Assembly: GCF_921293095.1 (NCBI RefSeq)
Contig: NC_060248.1
Span: 134,366,972 to 134,430,971 of the forward strand
Direction: 5' to 3'
From: Ischnura elegans
Lineage: Eukaryota; Arthropoda; Insecta; Odonata; Coenagrionidae
Length of the DNA stretch: 64,000 nt
The notes below the pieces were generated by a model, which worked only from the letters and a program-made list of their open reading frames with translations, was not told where the DNA came from and did no database searches. The position numbers and the translations under genes are program-made. Shown one piece after another: positions 58,681 through 64,000 of this stretch; the stretch's first letter is position 1, and every line of letters starts with the position of its first letter.

Positions 58681-59349
58681 GCGGTCTACGACTACATGTG
58701 GCTGCGAAAGTGCACTTTCACTTCAATCTGAAGTCAGGGTTGATATGAGCAGCCATTTCCCCCCTTAATTATCTTTATTTTATGCATTTTTTAAGCAAAG
58801 AAGGAATCGATAGCTCCGCGCATCAACTCCCTTTTTCCAACATAGTCGTGCGTGCCACGAATAACCCTCCTCTTTATCCCGAGAGGGTAGGATTCGACAG
58901 AAAGCGCCTGGGAAGACAATTTCCAACGTCATTGCTTAATTTAGGCACCAGTGCTCTTACATTTTTCATTCTATTTTGAAGTGAGGGTTTATCTGTTCAG
59001 CCACCACGATAGATTGTCAATTTCAGATGTTATTTTGAAGGAATAAGACGTTAAAAAAACTGGAGATTTTTTTCCCGTCAATCGTCATTATTTTGTGTTT
59101 TTTGGCCTTACAAAGAATGGATCAATACCTACGAAAAATGAATCATTATCTTCGTGCATATGAACAGCATGTGTTACCTACTCGATTTGTGAGCACGAAG
59201 TTATGGTATGGTGTACTGAACACAAACGCATGTTTCAAGATGTGACTTGAGTGAAGTCTTGTAATACCATCGCGACAAACGGGTCGAATTCGAGTCAAGA
59301 TCAACACTTAAGTAACGTTATGGAGATGGACCCTTACAATTAGAGTGCC

Positions 59350-59436
59350 TTCACGGCTCTGCGTTGCGTCGACGCCACGAGACGCCCCCCCCCCCCCCCC
59401 CCCCAACAAATTATGCCCTTCACAGCTCTGCGTTGC
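59350..59436. repeat. 20-C run between two direct repeats
   Basis: TTCACGGCTCTGCGTTGCG (about 59350) and TTCACAGCTCTGCGTTGCG (about 59418) flank a run of 20 C at 59385-59404. Probably a recent duplication around a homopolymer; run length may be unreliable in assembly. Confidence 0.6.
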
Positions 59437-59476
59437 GAAAACAAATGAAAGGCAACGAGCGTCGGATCCTAAAAAT

Positions 59477-59648
59477 TGAGATATGAAGTGAAACACTTTG
59501 CACTTTCCACATAAAAATTTATTACTCTAGAAGTCGACATGTTTCGTTGCACTGCAGCATTATCAATACTGCAATGCAGCGAAACATGTCGACTCTAGTG
59601 TAATAAATTTTTATGCGGAAAGTGCAAAGTGTTTCACTTCATATCTCA
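59477..59648. repeat. Inverted repeat with hammerhead-like core, locus 4
   Basis: Two arms of about 84 bp (59477-59560, 59565-59648) are nearly perfect complements. Minus strand of the left arm: TTGATAA (59566-59560), a short stem from TGCTGCAGTGCAAC, GAAAC (59545-59541), ATGTC, then GACTTCTAG, AATAAA and TGTGGAAAGTGCAAAG. The GAAAC-AT-GTC stretch can form a 2-bp stem III (AC/GU) closing on a GTC cleavage triplet, as in the minimal hammerheads reported from Penelope-like elements. The CUGANGA box is mutated (TTGATAA). Confidence 0.65.
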
Positions 59649-60424
59649 TAATGGATCTCCACAAAGTATCTCCTCATCTATCCAATTTCCTAAAAATTGG
59701 CCCGGGAGCACATTATATTATGATTTCGAGCCAAACGCATAATAAAGATGTTGATTAGTGCATTTCTAAGCAATTTCATTTCTTATAATATTCTTCTTCA
59801 TTATAAATAGCATTGGAAGTTAATATGGCGACCATAAAGTCGATAATTATGTATGTATGGATGGCCATTGCCTAGCATTATTATGAACTTTAAGTTTTAT
59901 TTCCTACCTCGGAATATACGAAAAATAACAAATTATATACAGTCAGTGAACATGAGTAACGTGAAAAGTTATCAGGAACATTTAGTTATGATAACTGTTG
60001 TTCTAACAGATTGTCCCAGTCATGTTATCCAAATAGCTTCAACTGAGCAGACCATGAGGGCACAATTATAAAATATAAATTGGAATTTAAACGACCGTAG
60101 TCACCAACCAGGAGATCTCACGCTGTACTAAGCTTGTGATACTATTGACGGGTGCGTGTTACGCTAATCTATGCACCTCAGCGATTTTAGCCTGATCTAG
60201 GGTTAACATTTGTCTTATGTTTCGGAAATATATGAAATATCTAAACTTAACACTTCAAAATAATATTGAATAATGAAATCAATAGCATTCGTCACTCCCA
60301 TTAGAGCTAATCTTGCGTATATGTATACCTAAGCTTCCCACAAACAAACACCAATTCGAAATCGCCGGCGTACAGCCGCCTTGACGCTGAGGAAATCCAA
60401 CACGATCAGATTTTTCTGCGACGA

Positions 60425-60500
60425 CGCAGCGACCTGGCGACGTGACGTCATCAATTCTGAAAGACGGCATCTGATTGGCCCGCGAGCTGCGGCGTCAAAG
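60425..60500. promoter_or_regulatory. CRE plus inverted CCAAT cluster
   Basis: TGACGTCA at 60443-60450 followed about 20 bp later by TGATTGGCCCGCG (inverted CCAAT box) in a locally CpG-rich stretch. Looks promoter-like; no transcript is assigned. An open frame runs through it on the plus strand (60381-60671), unrecognised. Confidence 0.3.
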
Positions 60501-60699
60501 CAACGCCGAACTGTGAAGGCACCCATAGTGAAGGAAGTTGACGATTTGGTCAGCTATGCTGCCAATGTCTATCTACCTATCTACCTCTCCTGCGGTAGTA
60601 GCCCGCTTGATACTGGGTTTGGGAACATCAGGAAATGTCCAGGAAAAACTTACAGAAGAGGCGCAACATAAGAGTGAAGAAAAATTGAACGCTCTGAGC

Positions 60700-62837
60700 A
60701 GTGCTACCATCTAGCGGCATGGTGGGCATTTCTTGTTTGGGTTCAGTAAAAGGGAAGAAAGCGAAGATGAGGTCATTGGAGAAAAATGCGACTGATAGGA
60801 AGGTCAAGAGGGAAACTGAAAATAGGGTGGTTTCCTATTATTTTTTTATTCCCTGAATCGAAACATTATTACTCCTGGAGTACGCATTTCACGCATTTAG
60901 ATTATTAAATGACGATATCTATTTTTCGCGATTAAATGAAAAGTGAAAATTTTCAAGAGCGTGAAAACGCGATGGCTAAGTAATAATGCCGGGAAAAGCC
61001 TGTGTGACGTCATTCTGGTTCCCGCTGCCACAAAGTGAGGTGACCTTGGGGCGAGGACATGGGCGCCGCCAGGCGCAGGCTGCCGATGCAGATTGCTAGC
61101 AGGTAGCAGAGTACCCTGCTAGCTGGTAGCGCTTGCCTTAAATAATGATTATTATTACCTTATCAAACGAAGAAAACTTCCCCACCTTAGCCAGTTTTAA
61201 TAAGTGATTATTAAGACATGTTGCCCTGAGCTCTGTGACTCATGCATGCATTGGTAATCTCAGACGACGTAAAACTCCTATCTACTCGTATAGAAACTAG
61301 GTCTCTGTGACGTCACGTGGAGTGGCATCGTATGGGCGGCAATCTGGCCTTTTTCAAATGCGGTTAAAATTGACCATTGCCATTCGTCTAAACTGGAATT
61401 TCTAAAACCAAATAATTTGTATGTTATGAATACACTAATGGTGGGTAACGAACCGTAATCAATGCCTTTCGTTTTCTTTGATGAAGGAAACTACCCTATT
61501 ATGCTAAAATTTGATCAAACGATGACAAGGTTGCAGCAAGTCTGCGAGAACTTTCTTTTTTTCTTACTATATTATTATACGATTCTCAATTGTCTCTTAT
61601 TTTTTAATAATGACCGCTTAAATTTTTATTTTTTCGTTTTTGAATTTAAACTGGAATATGTCACACGCGTGGAATAAATAAATTCATTTCTCAATCTTGA
61701 TCTTGCTGTATTTTTCTGCTCATTTTTCATTTAAGCCATGCGAGACCTTTGCCATTATAGAAAGTCGCAGAAATAAAAGGATTGGAGTGGTAAGCAGATG
61801 ATGCTAATGGACATCGATAGCGAAAAGTTTTCATACACCCTTTGAAACTGATAGCAGGGATAGCTGTAACCATATGTCACACTCGACTGTCGCATTTAGA
61901 GATCGCGATTGTGTGTTGTTTTTTAAAATGCGGATTCATCTGGTCGAGTATTATGTCTTAGAGGGCGCATTGCGCATCCTCTGTTTTTTTTCATCCTGCT
62001 GTTCCACTAGATGCGTCGACCTTGCCATGGAAACTGAAGGAGAGGACATCAAGAAGAGGAAGGGGAAGGAGTCGTTGGCGGTGGTCCTTTGTTTAGTTTT
62101 AATTGGGTATGCTCACGGAGTTATAACTCCCACGAAAAGGCTAATTGGAAACGGAAGTCCTTTAAGATGATCATCTATTTCTTTTTATATTCGTCCTCAC
62201 GCTGAACAGGTGACCACGAGGATCTCTGAGTGAGTGTCGCCTATAATCAGTGTTATATTTCCTTCTATTCTTTTATTAAATCTGCGTCTGAGCGAAAGGC
62301 AGTAGTGCGCCTGAATTAAATTCCGTAACCTCAACCAAAGCACCACATGTGAATATAATTATTTTGGCCAATGGGAGGAAAGGTTTTCAACCTTTTTATT
62401 CCCCTATTCACACATTGAAGGCCGTGTTATGAGATAGGTACTAGCTGAGCACAAGATCCGGGACACTCGCAGACAACATTGCTACCAAGAATCGTGCGAG
62501 GTAGAATCACAGGCCGAGGTAATTGCGCGACACTTGGCACTTTATCTTGAAGAATTCTTGGATAACTTAAGCACTTGAGTTTCCGGAAACGTTTGCTTCA
62601 GAGGCAAAAAAAACTTCACAATTGATCAATTAACTACATATTTGGCTGTCAGTGTGTGAGTTTGTGTACGGTTATCCAGTCATTGGGATTGGTGGAGTGT
62701 TTTGAGAACAGCGTGGTATGGTTTAGACATTTGCATCGGATACTTTGATTAATTTTGAATCGGTAGCCGCATCCAAATTTCCTGTGACGGTAATTCTTGA
62801 ATTGGGACTGTAAACGTCCAAATTGAATAATCACTGG
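60700..62837. other. Unassigned sequence with two further CRE palindromes
   Basis: TGACGTCA occurs at 61005-61012 and 61308-61315, and a hairpin GCTAGCAGGT / ACCCTGCTAGC at 61095-61123. An ORF at 61874-62170 has a hydrophobic segment ESLAVVLCLVLIGYAHGV but no recognised family. Confidence 0.35.
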
Positions 62838-64000
62838 ATATCATAAAAGAGCTCACAACCTCCGGAATCCCAGAGGATTATCCCCAACTGATAGAGCACT
62901 GCCTACGAAACGAGCATACTTCCCTTGCAATGGGAGTTTCTTTGAGCAACGCAGAGGAGAGGTAATGGAGTCCCCCCAATCCCAGGTTATATACATGGAA
63001 AGATTCAAACAAATGGCGATCGGACCCTACGAAAAGAAACCCAAGTTATGGCTAAGATACATGGACGATACATTCGTAATTTGCCCGCATGGACCCGAAG
63101 ACCTGCAGAGTTACCTGAAGCACATCAACTCCCAGCATCCAGCAATACAGTTCACAATGGAGATGGAATTCAGACCAAAGGATCCCATTTCTGGATGTGA
63201 TGGTGAATAAGAGGATCGACGGGAGTCTCGGCTACGAAATATACAGAAAGCCCACCCACACTGACCGCTATCTGAACGCTTACTCACACCATCATCCATC
63301 CCAGAAGGCTTCACTGGTGGCAACACTATTGCACCGCGCTTACAAACTCTCGGATGCAGAATCACTGGCCAAGGAAAAGGAGCACCTGATGACGACCCTC
63401 AAAGAGGAATGGATACAACAGAGAAATGATCCTGAAAAGTACCGCGCATGTAGAGAAACGCAACAGGACACGAGACAAGGAGGAGCAGCCAAATGAAAAG
63501 CCAGAAACATACGCTACCATCCCGTACGTCGCCAGCACAAGTGAAAAGATCTCCAGGATCCCAAAGAAGAAGGATATCGTCACGAGATTCAGATGCGTGA
63601 CGAAAATAAACCAGATTATTCCAAAACGTAAAGATAAGATTCCAAATAATCTCAACGAAGGAAATCCCTCCGCATAACATGCTCATGTGGTAAATCCTAC
63701 ATCAGTGAGACATGTAGATCCATGACGATCCGCCTGCAGGAACACTAGAGATCCACGCTGAACAAGAAATTCGACCTCTCAGCCGTTGCCGAGCATGCTT
63801 GGAGCGAGCCTGGGCATAAAATAATATATGACGAAACGAAAATCATCGCAAAGGAAAAGAGGTATCACCCCAGGCAGATGAGGGTGGCAATAGAGATCAT
63901 TAAAACGTACCACTTCGACCAGAAGACGACTGGCGAAACTGTCGTCACCGCTGACGACAAAACGCGACGAAATTCGGGAATTGGAGAGATGCGCGAATTC
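62838..64000 (+). pseudogene. Penelope-like element: reverse transcriptase and GIY-YIG region (open at window end)
   Basis: Begins within the reverse transcriptase: TTSGIPEDYPQLIEHCLRNE, a frameshift, then FFEQRRGEVMESP and WLRYMDDTFVI with the catalytic YMDD at 63058-63069. After a frameshift near 63190 come FLDVMVNKRIDGSLGYEIYR and KPTHTDRYLNAYSHHHPSQK, diagnostic of Penelope-like enzymes. A basic linker follows (63430-63670), then CSCGKSYISETCRSMTIRLQ, SAVAEHAWSEPGHKI and RVAIEIIKTYHF, the GIY-YIG-type endonuclease (second motif Y-I-S rather than Y-I-G). A stop interrupts it near 63747. It is 5' truncated and carries several frameshifts, so it is inactive, yet the YMDD and most signature residues are intact. 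Confidence 0.88.

Noticed and set aside
1-64000. Prokaryotic features (operons, Shine-Dalgarno sites, CRISPR, rRNA)
   Set aside because: Gene content, introns and repeat types are eukaryotic; no spaced direct-repeat array or rRNA sequence was seen.

Overview
This window reads as eukaryotic, intron-bearing, AT-rich nuclear DNA, most likely from an arthropod (probably an insect). The reasons are the sparse coding capacity, GT-AG introns inside transposon genes, and the mix of repeats: two LINE lineages, a Harbinger DNA transposon, THAP and Mutator-like fragments, many short inverted-repeat elements and a Penelope-like retroelement. I found no complete host protein-coding gene, no rRNA, no CRISPR array and no bacterial operon. 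The species cannot be named from the sequence alone.

Left third (1-21080): the backbone is one decayed LINE (LINE A, plus strand) cut into three pieces, 1-257, 13438-15202 and 20639-21080. The first gap (258-13435) is filled by a 13.2-kb insertion bounded by a perfect 16-bp inverted repeat; removing it with a 2-bp AT duplication restores the LINE reading frame. The second gap (15203-20638) is a Harbinger element with a spliced transposase on the minus strand, a spliced accessory gene on the plus strand, and TTCGAA/CTTCGG-rich ends. The 13.2-kb insertion carries at least five pieces of a second LINE (LINE B), two hAT-like MITEs, a 1.6-kb TTA-flanked element (M1) that itself holds a LINE B copy, and a 420-bp block present twice in opposite orientation.

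Middle (21081-45120): a 3' fragment of a further LINE (22795-23160), two separate halves of THAP zinc-finger domains (24174 and 30840), a Mutator-like transposase fragment (26.1-26.5 kb), tRNA-like SINE heads, further MITEs, and an element (M2) whose terminal repeats each contain a perfect 22-bp palindrome. At about 45.25 kb a TATA box, a pyrimidine-rich upstream tract, a CpG-rich leader and a consensus splice donor form the best candidate for a host gene start.

Right part (45121-64000): largely unassigned non-coding sequence with hAT-like MITEs at 49.7, 50.4 and 51.2 kb (the last containing a nested TTA-type MITE), GC-rich islands, CRE-type palindromes, and at the right edge a Penelope-like element with an intact YMDD reverse transcriptase box and a GIY-YIG-like domain.

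The most unusual signal is a set of four inverted-repeat loci (25664-25803, 33938-34375, 43541-43741, 59477-59648). Each carries a hammerhead-ribozyme-like core (TGATRA, short stem, GAAAC) in its arms or between them, and three of them share a downstream AATAAA / TGGAAA / GCAA architecture. They may be solo terminal repeats of Penelope-like or retrozyme-like elements.
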